Positions 36,513 through 47,607 of a stretch of 64,000 nucleotides of DNA are shown here, piece after piece (the stretch's first letter is position 1; each line of letters opens with the position of its first letter). Made by a program: the position numbers and the translations under genes. Source of the stretch: Allium sativum (Eukaryota; Streptophyta; Magnoliopsida; Asparagales; Amaryllidaceae); the NCBI GenBank assembly GCA_030737875.1, contig CM060911.1, positions 50,857,001-50,921,000 of the forward strand, written 5' to 3'. Below the pieces are notes generated by a model. It saw only the letters and a list, made by a program, of their open reading frames with translations. It did no database searches and was not told the origin of the DNA.

Positions 36513-37112
36513 TTGATGAAAAAACTGATCAGTAGGTATAACTCATCTGCCATTCTGTAGCACAAAGGTTCACGGTTCAGTAAGGAAAAAAGACTAGGAA
36601 TAAAAGTCAAACCATGTCAAGAGAGTGTGGCATAGTGGTAAGGTGTGTACATATCAAGTATGAGGTCGGGAGTTCGAGACTCCTCCTAAAACTATATGAT
36701 GATGTATTAACCAATTTCAAATCTAAAGACCTACCACGCATAATGCAAAAAAAATCAGATCACTAAACAAAATTTCCATTGGTAATACATTGCACCATAG
36801 AACATATGTAATTATGTAGCAATGGGACATCACCTTGAAAGAAAAATTATAGAACAGTACAAGATAAATAGAGGCAATATGCACCTTATAACACATCTAA
36901 TTATGGAGCAAAAAGGCGTCCCGTTGAAAACAACAAAATTTATAAAACTGTACACGATAAGTAGAGGCACTATGGGAATCAGTCTCGAGACCTATAGCAG
37001 CCAAAGCGATAATCATTTGAGCAGACATGATGCCACAGAACCAAGCGCAGCAGATAAAGGGTTAGTTCAAAACAATACTAGTTAAGAGATGGTACTTTAT
37101 ACAATAAGTGGG

Positions 37113-37184
37113 GGGGCATTCCGAGAATCGAACTCGGGACCTCTCGCACCCAAAGCGAGAATCGAACCACTAAACCAAATGCCC
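37113..37184 (-). tRNA. tRNA-Pro(TGG) copy 18, three D-arm changes
   Basis: T22C, A21T and C12T, all in the D-arm. The acceptor, anticodon and T arms are consensus. Confidence 0.6.
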
Positions 37185-37778
37185 TTGATGAACAAATTGA
37201 TCAACATGCATAACTCATCTGCAAGTCTGTAGCATAAAGGTTCACGGTTCAGTAAGGAATAAAGTTTGAATAAAAGTCAAACCAAGTCAAGAGAGTGTGG
37301 CATAGTGGTAAGGTGTGTACATATCAAGTAAGAGGTCGGGAGTTCGAGACTCCTCCAAGTCCTATATGATGATGTATTAACCAATTTCATATCTAAAGGC
37401 CTACCACGCATAACGCAAAAAAATTAGATCACTAAACAAAATTGCCATTGGTAAAGCGTTGCACCGTAGAACACATGTAAATATGTAGCAACGGGGCATC
37501 ACCTTGAAAGCAAAATTGTAGAACAGTACTAGATAACTAGAGGCAATAAGCACCTATAGTACATGTAGTTATGGAGCAACAAGCAACACATTGAAAACAA
37601 CAAAATTTATAAAACTGTACAGGATAAGTAGAGGCACTATGGGAATCAATCTCGAGACATATAGCAGCCAAAGCGAGAAACATTTGAGCAGACATGATGC
37701 CACAAAACCAAGCGCTGCAGATAAAGGGTTAGTTCAAAATAATAGTAATTAAGAGATGGTACTTTATACAATAGGTAA

Positions 37779-37850
37779 GGGGCATACGTAGAATCGAACT
37801 CGGGACCTCTCGCACCTAAAGCGAGAATCATACCACTAGACAAAATGCCC
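37779..37850 (-). pseudogene. tRNA-Pro body with TAG (Leu) anticodon, copy 19
   Basis: G35A makes the anticodon TAG. A66T, G64C, C63A and G9T wreck the acceptor and T stems. Confidence 0.75.
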
Positions 37851-38448
37851 TTGATGAAAAAACTGATCAGTAGTTATAACTCATCTGCCAGTCTGTAGCA
37901 CAAAGGTTCACGGTTTAGTAAGGAAAAAAGACTCAGAATAAAAGTCAAACTAAGTCAAAAGAGAGTGGCATAATGGTAAGGTTTGTACATATCAAGTAAG
38001 AGGTCATGAGTTCGAGAATCCTCCTAGACCTATATGATGATGTATTAACCAATTTCAACTCTAAATACCTCCAACGCATAAATCAAAAAAATCAGATCAC
38101 TAGACAAAATTGCCCTTGGTAAAACATTGCACCGTATAGCATATGTAATTATGTAGCAACGGAGGCATCACCTTGAAAACAAAATTATAGAACTGTACAA
38201 GATAACTAGAGGCAATATGCCCTATATAGCACATGTAATTATGGAGCAACAAGGCATCACATTGAAAACAAATAAATTTATAAAACTGTGCACGATAAGT
38301 AGAGGCATAGTGGGAATCAATCTCGAGACCTATAAAAAACAAAGCGAGAATTATTTACGCAGACATAATGACACAGAACCAAGCGCCGCAGATAAAGGGT
38401 TAGTTCAAAACAATACTAGTTAAGAGATGGTACTTTATACAATAGGTT

Positions 38449-38520
38449 GGGGCATTCCTAGAATCGAACTCGGGACCTCTCGCACCCAAAGCGAGAATCA
38501 TACCACTGGACCCAATGCCC
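38449..38520 (-). tRNA. tRNA-Pro(TGG) copy 20, three changes
   Basis: C63A, T13C (the marker shared with copies 11, 29 and 38) and T8G. Confidence 0.55.
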
Positions 38521-39116
38521 TTGATGAACAAACCGAGCAGTAGGTATAACTCATCTGCCAGTCTGTAGCACAAAGGTTCACGGTTCAGTAAGGAAAAAAG
38601 ACTCAGAATAAAAGTCAAACCAAGTCAAAAGAGTGTGGCATAGTGGTAAGGTGTGTACACAACAAGTAAGAGGTCGGGGGTTCGAGCCTCCTCCTAAACC
38701 TACATGTTGATGTATTAACCAATTTCAAATCTAAAGACCTCCCACGCATAAAGCAAAAAAATCAGCTCAATAAACAAAATTGCCATTTGTAAAACATTGC
38801 ACCGTACAACATATGAAATTATGTAGCAATGAGGCATCACCTTGAAAACAAAATTATAGAACAGTACTAGATAACTAGACGCAATATGCACCTTATAACA
38901 CATGTAATTATGTAGCAACAAGGCATCGCATTGAAAACAACAAAAATTATAAAATTGTACAGATAAGTAGAGGCACTATGGGAATCAATCTCGAGACCTA
39001 TAGCAGCCAAAGAGATAATCATTTGAGCAAACATGATGCCACATAACCAAGCGCCGCAGATAAAGGGTTAGTTCAAAAAATACTGGTTAAGAGATGGTAC
39101 TTTATACAATAGGTGG

Positions 39117-39188
39117 GGGGCATTCCAAGAATCGAACTCAGGACCTCTCGCACCCAAAGCTAGAACCAAACCAGTAGACCAAATGCCC
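39117..39188 (-). pseudogene. tRNA-Pro(TGG) copy 21, degenerate
   Basis: C63T, C50T, C29A, A24G, A21T and G15C. Confidence 0.8.
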
Positions 39189-39785
39189 TTGATGAACAAA
39201 GTGATCAACAGGTATAACTCATCTGCCAGTCTGTAGCACAAAGGTTCACGGTCCAGTAAGGAAAAAAGAATTAGAATAAAAGTCAAAGTAAGTCAAGGGA
39301 GTCTGGCATAGTGGTAAGGTGTGTACATATCAAGTAAGAGTTCAGGTGTTCAAGACTCCTCCTAGACCTATATGATGATGTACTAACCAATTTCAAATCT
39401 AAAGACCTCCCACACATAACGCAAAAAAATCAGATCACTAAACAAAATTTCCGTTGGTAAAGCATTGCACCGTAGAACATATGTAATTATGTAGCAGCGG
39501 GGCTTCGCCTTGAAAGCAAAATTATAGAACAGTACAAGATAACTAGAGGCAATATGCACCTTATAGCACATGTAATTACGGAGCATCAAGGAATCACATT
39601 GAAAAAAACAAAATTAACAAAACTGTACACGATAAGTAGTGGCACTATGGGAATCACTCTCGAGAATTATAGCACCAAAGCAAGAATCATTTGAGCAAAC
39701 ATGATGCCACAGAACCAAGTACCACAGATAAAGGGTTAGTTCAAAACATTACTAGTTAAAAGATGGTAGTTTATACAATAATTGG

Positions 39786-39857
39786 GGGGCATTCCGAGAA
39801 TCGACCTCGGGACCTCTCGCACCCGATGCGAGAATCATGCCACAAGACCAAATGCCC
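39786..39857 (-). pseudogene. tRNA-Pro-like copy 22 with CGG (Pro) anticodon
   Basis: T34C makes the anticodon CGG, still Pro. T54G, T32A, T20C and A14T damage the T and D loops. Confidence 0.75.
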
Positions 39858-40455
39858 TTGATGAACAAATTGATCAATAGGTATAACTCATCTGGCAGTA
39901 TGTGGCACAAAGGTTCACGGTTCAGTAAGGAAAAAAGACTCAAAATAAAAGTCAAACCAAACCAAGAGAGTGTGGCATAGTGGTAAGGTGTGTGCATATA
40001 AAGTAAGAGGTCGGGAGTTCGAGACTTCTCCTAGACCTATATGATGATGTATTAACCAATTTCAAATCTAAAGACCTACCATGCATAATGCAAAAAAATC
40101 AGATCACTAAACAAAATTGCCATTGGTAAAGCATTGCACCATAGAACATATGTAATTATGTAGCAATGGGGCATCGCCTTGAAAGCAAAATTATAGAAAA
40201 GTACAAGATAACTAGAGGCAATATGTAGCTTATAGCACATGTAATTATGAAGCTACAAGGCATCGCATTGAAAACAACAAAATTTATAAAATTGTACACG
40301 ATAAGTAGAGGCACTATGGGAATCAATCTCGAGGCCTATAGCAGCCAAAGCGATAATCATTTGAGCAGACATGATGCCACATTACCAAGTGCCGTAGATA
40401 AAGGGTTAGTTCAAAACAATAATAGTTAAGAGATGGTACTTAATACAATAAGTGG

Positions 40456-40528
40456 TGGGCATTCCAAGAATCTAACTCGGGACCTCTCGCACCCAAAAGC
40501 GAGAATCATACCACTAGACCAAATGCCC
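40456..40528 (-). pseudogene. tRNA-Pro(TGG) copy 23, 73 nt
   Basis: One extra T makes an eight-base anticodon loop. Also C73A, C63T and G57A. Confidence 0.8.
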
Positions 40529-41126
40529 TTGGTGAACAAATTGATCAACAGGTATAACTCATCTGCCAATATGTAGCACAAAGGTTCACGGTTCAGTAAG
40601 TAAAAAAGACTCAAAATAAAATTCAAACCAAGTCAAGAGAGTGTGGCGTAGTGGTAAGGTGTGCACATATCAAGTAAGAGGTCGGGAGTTTGAGACTCCT
40701 CCTAGACCTATATGATGATGTATTAGCCGATTTCAAATCTAAAGACCTACCACGCATAACGCAAAAAAATCAGATCACTAAACAAAATTGCCTTTGGTAA
40801 AGCATTGCACCGTAGAACATATGTAATTATGTAGCAACGGGGCATCACCTTGAAAGAAAAAATATAGAACAGTACAAGATAACTAGAGGCAATATGCAGC
40901 TTATAGCACATGTAAGTATGAAGCAACAAGTCATCGCATTGAAAACAACAAAATTTATAAAACTGTACACGATAAGTAGAGGCACTATGGGAATCAATCT
41001 CGAGACCTATAGCTACCAAAGCGATAATCATTTGAGCAGACATGATGCCATAGAACCAAGCGCCGCAGATAAACGGTTAGTTCAAAACAATACTAGTTAA
41101 GAGATGGTACTTAATACAATAAGTGG

Positions 41127-41198
41127 GGGGCATTCCGAGAATCAAACTCGGGACCTCTCGCACCCAAAGCGAGAATCATACCACTAGAAAAAATGCCC
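41127..41198 (-). tRNA. tRNA-Pro(TGG) copy 24, probably inactive
   Basis: C56T (loss of an invariant T-loop base), G10T and G9T (damaged box A). Confidence 0.55.
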
Positions 41199-41472
41199 TT
41201 GGTGAACAAATTGATCAACAAATATAACTCATCTGCCAGTATGTAGCACAAAGGTTCACGGTTCAGTAAGGAAAAAAGACTCAAAATAAAAGTCAAACCA
41301 AGTCAAGAGAGTGTGGCATAGTGGTAAGGTGTGCACATATCAAGAGGTCGGGAGTTCGAGACTCCTCCTAGACCTATATGATGATGTATTAACCAATTTC
41401 AAATCTAAAGACCTACCACGCATAACGTAAAAAAATCAGATCACTAAACAAAACAGCCATTGGTAAAGCATT

Positions 41473-41561
41473 GCACCATAGAGCATATGTAATTATGTAG
41501 CAACGGGGCATCGCCTTGAAAGAAAAATTATAGAACAGTACAAGATAACTAGAGGCAATAT
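41473..41561. repeat. Module A of the internal duplication (reference unit 25)
   Basis: 89 bp, starting GCACC and ending GAGGCAATAT. It resembles module B immediately after it: both contain a CATATGTAATTATG-like core and a GATAACTAGAGGCA-like end. Every unit has the A-B pair. Confidence 0.8.
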
Positions 41562-41643
41562 GCAGCTTATAGCACATGTAATTATGATGCAAAAGGCATC
41601 GCATTGAAAACAACAAAATTTATAAAATTGTACACGATAAGTA
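41562..41643. repeat. Module B of the internal duplication (reference unit 25)
   Basis: The second copy of module A, slightly shortened in this unit. It runs straight into the relic tRNA. Its last ~50 bp (GAAAACAACA to GATAAGTAG) also resemble the 3' flank of the intact tRNA-Pro, so B plus relic looks like an old duplicate of tRNA plus flank. Confidence 0.7.
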
Positions 41644-41714
41644 GAGGCACTATGGGAATCAATCTCGAGACCTATAACATCCAAAGCGATAATCATTTGA
41701 GCAGACATGATGCC
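41644..41714 (-). pseudogene. Relic tRNA-Pro (reference copy, unit 25)
   Basis: Read on the minus strand, these 71 nt align end to end with tRNA-Pro. Matches include ATGATT, CGCTTTGG around the TGG anticodon, AGGTCTCGAG and the acceptor-like ends, but the acceptor stem, D-arm and anticodon stem are broken. A version occurs in nearly every unit, ~80 bp downstream of the tRNA-Pro on its strand. Unit 42 has lost most of it. Confidence 0.8.
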
Positions 41715-41748
41715 GCAGAACCAAGCGTCGCAGATAAAGGGTTAGTTC

Positions 41749-41752
41749 AAAA
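41749..41752 (-). terminator. Pol III terminator of tRNA-Pro copy 25
   Basis: TTTT on the minus strand, 40 nt past the tRNA 3' end. The same run (plus-strand CAAAAC) follows most copies. Confidence 0.6.
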
Positions 41753-41791
41753 CAATACTAGTTAAGAGATGGTACTTTATACAATAAGTGG

Positions 41792-41863
41792 GGGGCATTC
41801 CGAGAATCGAACTCGGGACCTCTCGCACCCAAAGCGAGAATCATACCACTAGACCAAATGCCC
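41792..41863 (-). tRNA. tRNA-Pro(TGG) copy 25, intact
   Basis: Consensus at all 72 positions. On its own strand, TATA lies at -25 to -28, CAA abuts the 5' end, and TTTT lies 40 nt past the 3' end, so it is a plausible working gene. Confidence 0.93.
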
Positions 41864-41971
41864 TTGGTGAAAAAATTGATCAACAGGTATAACTCATCTG
41901 CCAGTCTGTAGCACAAAGGTTCACGGTTCAGTAAGGAAAAAAGACTCAGAATAAAAGTCAAATCAGGGCAA
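41864..41971. promoter_or_regulatory. Shared 108-bp spacer between divergent Pol III modules (reference)
   Basis: It separates the 5' ends of tRNA-Pro (-) and the tRNA-like module (+). On the tRNA-Pro side, TATA lies at -25 to -28 (41888-41891, minus strand) and CAA abuts the tRNA 5' end. Both are known features of plant tRNA gene upstreams. Confidence 0.6.
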
Positions 41972-42043
41972 GAGAGTGTGGCATAGTGGTAAGGTGTGTA
42001 CATATCAAGTAAGAGGTCGGGAGTTCGAGACTCCTCCTAGACC
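41972..42043 (+). other. tRNA-like module on the plus strand (reference copy)
   Basis: 72 nt with box A TGGCATAGTGG (41979-41989) and box B GAGTTCGAGAC (42021-42031). TAGTGGTA and AGAGGTC are 20 nt apart, exactly as in tRNA-Pro, which suggests common descent. The T-arm pairs (GGGAG/CTCCT) and the anticodon stem mostly pairs, with ATC in the anticodon position. The acceptor ends do not pair, so it is not a normal tRNA. A copy follows every tRNA-Pro by ~108 bp. Confidence 0.7.
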
Positions 42044-42458
42044 TATATGATGATGTATTAACCAATTTCAAATGTAAAGACCTACACTGCATAATGAAAA
42101 AAAATCAGATCACTAAGAAAATTGCCATTGGTAAAGCATTGCACCATAGAACATATGTAATTAGGTAGCAACGGGCCATCACCTTGAAAACAAAAGTGTA
42201 GAATAGTACAAGATAACTAGAGGCAATATGCACCTTATAGCAAATGTAATTATGGAGCATCAAGCAACACATTGAAAACAACAAAATTTATAAAACTGTA
42301 CAGGATAAGTAGAGGCACTATAGGAATCAATATCGATACCTATAGCAGCCAAAGCGAGAAACATTTGAGCAAACATGATGCCATAGAACCATGCGCCGCA
42401 GAAAAAGGGTTAGTTCAAAACAATACTAATTAAGAGATGGTACGTTATACAATAGTAA

Positions 42459-42530
42459 GGGGCATTCCTAGAATCGAACTCGGGACCTCTCGTACCCAAA
42501 GCGAGAATCATACCACTAGATAAAATGCCC
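42459..42530 (-). pseudogene. tRNA-Pro(TGG) copy 26, degenerate
   Basis: C63A, G39A (A-C clash in the anticodon stem), G10A and G9T. Confidence 0.8.
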
Positions 42531-43127
42531 TTGATGAAAAAACTGATCAGCAAGTATAACTCATCTGCCATTCTGTAGCACAAAGGTTCATGATTCAGTA
42601 AGAAAAAAAGACTAGGAATAAAAGTCAAACCATGTCAAGAGAGTGTGGCATAGTGGTAAGGTGTGTACATATCAAGTAAGAGGTTGGGAGTTCGAGACTC
42701 CTCCTAAAACTATATGATGACGTATTAACCAATTTCAAATCTAAAGACCTACCACGCATAACGCAAAAAAATCATATCACTAAACAAAATTTCCATTGGT
42801 AATGCATTGCACCGTAGAACATATGTAATTATGTAGCAATGGGGCATCACCTTGAAAGCAAAATTATAGAACAGTGCAAGATAACTAGAGGCAATATGCA
42901 CCTTATAACACATGTAATTATGGAGCAACAAGGCGTCGCATTGAAAACAACAAAATTTATAAAACTGTACACGATAAGGAGAGGCACTATGGGAAGCAGT
43001 CTCGAGAACTATATCAGCCAAAGCGATAATCATTTGAGCAGACATGATGTTACAGAACCAAGCGCCGCAGATAAAGGGTTAGTTCAAAACAATACTAGTA
43101 AGAGATGGTACTTTATACAATAAGTGG

Positions 43128-43199
43128 GGGGCATTCCGAGAATCGAACTCGGGACCTCTCGCACCCAAAGCGAGAATCATACCACTAGACCAAATGCCC
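43128..43199 (-). tRNA. tRNA-Pro(TGG) copy 27, intact
   Basis: Consensus at all 72 positions; the third of the three intact copies. Its upstream spacer has a local change (TTTGAAAAAAATTC), so its expression may differ. Confidence 0.92.
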
Positions 43200-43794
43200 T
43201 TGATGAACAAATTGATCAACATGTATAACTCATCTGCAAGTCTGTAGCATAAAGGATCCCGGTTCAGTAAGGAAAAAAGTTTGAAAAAAATTCAAACCAT
43301 GTCAAGAGAGTGTGGCATTGTGGTAAGGTGTGTACATATCAAGTAAGAGGTCGGGAGTTCGAGACTCCTCCTAGACCTATATGATGATGTATTAACCAAT
43401 TTCAAATCTAAAGGACTACCACGCATAACGCAAAAAAATCAGATCACTAAACAAAATTTCCATTGCTAAAGCATTGCACCGTAGAACATATGTAATTATG
43501 TAGCAACGGGACATCACCTTGAATGCAAAATTATAGAACAGTACAAGATAACTAGAGGCAATATGCACCTTATAGAACATGTACTTATGGAGCAACAAGC
43601 AACACATTGAAAACAACAAAATTTGTAAAACTGTACAGGATAATTAGAGGCACTATGGGAATCAATCTCGAGACCTATAGCAGCCAAAGCGAGAAACATT
43701 TGAGTAGACATGATGCCACAAAACCAAGCGCCGCAGATAAAGGGTTAGTTCAAAATAATAGTAATTAAGAGATGGTACTTTATACAATAGGTAA

Positions 43795-43866
43795 GGGGCA
43801 TTCCTAGAATCGAACTCGGGACCTCTCGCACCCAAAGCGAGAATCATACCACTAGACAAAATGCCC
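43795..43866 (-). tRNA. tRNA-Pro(TGG) copy 28, two changes
   Basis: C63A (one T-stem mismatch) and G9T. Confidence 0.6.
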
Positions 43867-44464
43867 TTGATGAAAAAACTGATCAGCGGTTATAACTCAT
43901 CTGCCAGTCTGTAGCACAATGGTTCACGGTTTAGTAAGGAAAAATGACTCAGAATAAAAGTCAAACTAAGTCAAAAGAGTGTGGCATAATGGTAAGGTGT
44001 GTAAATATCAAGTAAGAGGTTAGGAGTTCGAGAATCCTCCTAGACCTATATGATGATGTATTAACCAATTTCAACTCTAAAGACCTCCGACGCATAAATC
44101 TAAAAAATCAGATCACTAAATAAAATTGCCATTGGTAAAACATTGCACCGTATAGCATATGTAATTTTGTAGCAACGGAGGCATCACCTTGAAAACAAAA
44201 TTATAGAACTGTACAAGATAACTAGAGGCAATATGCACCATATAGCACATGTAATTATGGAGCAACAAGGCATCACATTGAAAAAAACAAAATTTATAAA
44301 ACTGTGCACGATAAGTAGAGGCATAGTGGGAATCAATCTCGAGACCTATAGCAAACAAAGCGAGAATTATTTATGCAGACATAATGACACAGAACCAAGT
44401 GCTGCAGATAAAGGGTTAGTTCAAAACAATAATAGTTAAGAGATGGTACTTTATACAATAGGTT

Positions 44465-44536
44465 GGGGCATTCCTAGAATCGAACTCGGGACCTCTCGCA
44501 ACCAAAGCGAGAATCATACCACTGGACCAAATGCCT
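44465..44536 (-). pseudogene. tRNA-Pro(TGG) copy 29, degenerate
   Basis: C63A, G37T, T13C and G1A (first acceptor pair lost). Confidence 0.8.
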
Positions 44537-45131
44537 TTGATGAACAAACTGAGCAGCAGGTATAACTCATCTGCCAGTCTATAGCAGAAAGGTTCACGGT
44601 TCAGTAAGGAAAAAAGACTCAGAATAAAAGTCAAACCAAGTCAAAAGAGTGTGGCATAGTGGTAAGGTGTGTACACATCAAGTAAGAGGTCAGGAGTTCG
44701 AGCCTCCTCCTAAACCTACATGTTGATGTATTAACCAATTTCAAATCTAAAGACCTCCCACACATAAAGCAAAAAAAATCAGCTCAATAAACAAAATTGC
44801 CATTGGTAAAACATTGCACCGTACAACATATGTAATTATGTAGCAATGAGGCATCACCTTGAAATTTTTTTATAGAACAGTACTAGATAACTAGACGCAA
44901 TATACACCTTATAACACATGTAATTATGTAGCAACAAGGCATCACATTGAAAACAACAAAATTTATAAAATTGTACAGATAAGTAGAGGCACGATGGGAA
45001 TCAATCTCGAGACCTATAGCAGCCAAAGAGATGATCATTTGAGCAGACATGATGCCACAGAACCAAGCGCCGCAGATAAAGGGTTAGTTCAAAAAATACT
45101 AGTTAAGAGATGGTACTTTATACAATAGGTG

Positions 45132-45203
45132 GGGGCATTCCAAGAATCGAACTCAGGACCTCTCGCACCTAAAGCAAGAATCATACCAGTAGACCAAATG
45201 CCC
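45132..45203 (-). pseudogene. tRNA-Pro body with TAG (Leu) anticodon, copy 30
   Basis: G35A gives TAG. Also C63T, C50T and C29T (all wobble-tolerated) and G15C. The stems can still fold, so it is the best-preserved of the two TAG copies. Confidence 0.7.
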
Positions 45204-45801
45204 TTGATGAACAAAGTGATCAACAGGTATAACTCATCTGCCAGTCTGTAGCACAAAGGTTCACGGTTCAGTAAGGAAAAAAGACTCAGAATAAAAGTCA
45301 AAGTAAGTCAAGGGAGTCTGGCATAGTGGTAAGGTGTGTACATATCAAGTAAGAGGTCGGGTGTTCGAGACTCCTCCTAGACCTATATGATGATGTATTA
45401 ACCAATTTCAAATTTAAAAACCTCCCACGCATAACGCAGAAAAAATAGATCACTAAACAAAATTGCCATTGGTAAAGCATTGCACCGTAGAACATATGTA
45501 ATTATGTAGCAACGGGGCATCACCTTGAAAGCAAAATTATAGAACAATACAAGATAACTAGAGGCAATATGCACCTTATAGCACATGTAATTATGGAGCA
45601 ACAAGGAATCACATTGAATAAAACAAAATTTATAAAACTGTATATGATAAGTAGTTGCACTATGGGAATCACTCTCGAGACTTATAGCAACCAAAGAGAG
45701 AATCATTTGAGCAGACATGATACCATAGAACCATGCGCCGCAGATAAAGGGTTAGTTCAAAACAATACTAGTTAAGAGATGGTAGTTTATACAACAATGG
45801 G

Positions 45802-45873
45802 GGGGCATTCCGAGAATCGACCTCGGGACCTCTCACACCCAAAGCGAGAATCATACCACAAGACCAAATGACC
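45802..45873 (-). pseudogene. tRNA-Pro(TGG) copy 31, degenerate
   Basis: T54G, C40T, A14T and G3T. Confidence 0.8.
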
Positions 45874-46326
45874 TTGATGAACAATTTGGTCAACAGGTAT
45901 AACTCATCTGCCAGTATGTAGCACAAAGGTTCACGGTTCTATAAGGAAAAAAGACTCAAAATAAAAGTCAAACCAAGTCAAGAGAGTGTGGCATAGTGGT
46001 AAGTTGTGTACATATCAAGTAAGAGGTCGGGAGTTCGAGACTCCTCCTAGACCTATATGATGTTTTAACCAATTTCAAATCTAAAGACCTACCACGAATA
46101 ACGCAAAAAAATCAGATCACTAAACAGTATTGCCATTCGTAAAGCATTGCACCGTAGAACATATGTAATTAAGGCTGTCAAAGGGTCGTGTCGGGTCGGG
46201 TTCGGATCGGGTCAAGTCGGGTTCGGGTTGATTTATAAACGGGTCGGGTCAACCCGTTTATTAAACGGGTCATATTTTCCCAACCCTAACCCGACCCGTT
46301 TATAAATGGGTTGACCCGACCCGACC

Positions 46327-46575
46327 CGCGTAACCCGTTTAACTAAATGGGTCGTGTCAGGTCGTGTTAGGTCGGGTTTACCTGTTTGACCCATTGATAG
46401 ATATTGCCTACTAATATAAGCAACAAAAGAGCCAAATCGTCAACATGCACACTGTTATATAATCACCAACACGCAACAAGTTGCAAAATCAACAATAGAC
46501 AACACATATATAAAGCATGAAATCCCCATATTCAAAAATCATTTTCTATACATAAGTATATATTCCCATACTGCA
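46327..46575. repeat. hAT-type element internal repeat, copy 1
   Basis: 249 bp from CGCGTAACCCG to CCCATACTGCA, repeated at 46612. Confidence 0.85.
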
Positions 46576-46611
46576 CAAATCCCCAAATTCCCATACCTGC
46601 ATAGATATTCC

Positions 46612-46860
46612 CGCGTAACCCGTTCAACTAAATGGGTCGTGTCAGGCCGTGTTGGGTTGGGTTTACCTGTTTGACCCATTGGTAGATATTGCCTACTAAT
46701 ATAAGCAACAAAAGAGCCAAATCATCAACATGCACACCGTTATATAATCACCAACATGCAACAAGTTGCAAAGTCCCCAATAGACAACACATGTATAAAG
46801 CATGAAATCCCCATATTCAAAAATCATTTTCTATACGTAAGTATATATTCCCATACTGCA
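46612..46860. repeat. hAT-type element internal repeat, copy 2
   Basis: Second copy at a 285-bp period, with about a dozen differences by eye. Confidence 0.85.
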
Positions 46861-47535
46861 TACATTAAAGACTACCAGTATGGAAGAGATATAGTTGTTA
46901 TAAGTAAAATATAACTAACAACATATAAGAATAAATTAGTAAAATATAATAGCTTACATATACGAGCATACTGATTACTGCATACATAAAAGACTAACAC
47001 TAATAGTATACATAAAAGACTAACAGTATGGAAGAGATACAATTTATAATCGGGTTTGGCGGGTCAAAATCGGGTTAGCGGGTTAACCCTAAACCCACCC
47101 GTTTATAAACGGGTCAAATTCGGGTTGACCCGAAAATGACCCGCTAACTAAACGGGTCGGGGTAACCTGCTAATTTCCGTGCGGGTTTCGGGTCGGGTCA
47201 CGGGTCGGGTAGGAAATTGACAGCCCTATATGTAATTATGTAGCAATGGGGCATCACCTTGAAAGCAAAATTAAAGAAGAGTACAAGATAACTAGAGGCA
47301 ATATGCAGCTTATAGCACATGTAATTATGAAACAACAAGGCATCGCATTGAAAACAACAAAATTCATAAAACTGTACACGATAAGTAGAGGCACTATGGG
47401 AATCAATCTCGAGACCTATAGTAGCTAAAGCGATAATCATTTGAGCAGACATGATGCCACAGAACCAAGTGCCGTAGATAAAGAGTTAGTTCAAAACAAT
47501 ACTAGTTAAGAGATGGTACTTAATACAATAAGTGG

Positions 47536-47607
47536 GGGGCATTCCAAGAATCTAACTCGGGACCTCTCGCACCCAAACCGGGAATCATACCACTAGACCA
47601 AATGCCC
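47536..47607 (-). pseudogene. tRNA-Pro(TGG) copy 32, degenerate
   Basis: C63T, G57A, C31G and T28C; the last two break the anticodon stem. Confidence 0.8.

Larger units (their letters stand above)
13515..41863. repeat. Higher-order repeat block 2 (units 17-25), split by Gypsy-1
   Basis: The block is 6,020 bp without the insertion. It shares more with block 3 than with block 1: copies 21 and 30 share C50T and G15C, copies 22 and 31 share T54G, and copies 23 and 32 share G57A. Confidence 0.8.
36212..46169. repeat. tRNA-Pro tandem array, segment 2 (rest of unit 17 to the head of unit 32)
   Basis: The same 669-bp unit resumes immediately after Gypsy-1. Removing 22,329 bp (element plus one target copy) puts copies 16 and 17 exactly 669 bp apart, so segments 1 and 2 were once continuous. 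It ends at the 8-bp target duplication of the hAT-type element. Confidence 0.97.
46170..47228. mobile_element. Non-autonomous hAT-type DNA transposon (1,059 bp)
   Basis: Terminal inverted repeats TAAGGCTGTCAA and TTGACAGCCCTA (one mismatch) are flanked by the perfect 8-bp duplication TATGTAAT (46162-46169 and 47229-47236), the hAT hallmark. Both ends are rich in GGGTC/GACCC motifs that can pair with each other. It has no transposase ORF, so it needs a partner for movement. It sits in module A of unit 32. Confidence 0.88.

Noticed and set aside
41972..42043. Functional tRNA with ATC anticodon on the plus strand
   Set aside because: The acceptor ends do not pair and no terminator follows, so only Pol III promoter-like boxes and two arms remain.
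46171..47220. GGGTC/GACCC runs as telomere-like or centromere repeats
   Set aside because: They are bounded by hAT-type terminal repeats and an 8-bp duplication, so they belong to the transposon.
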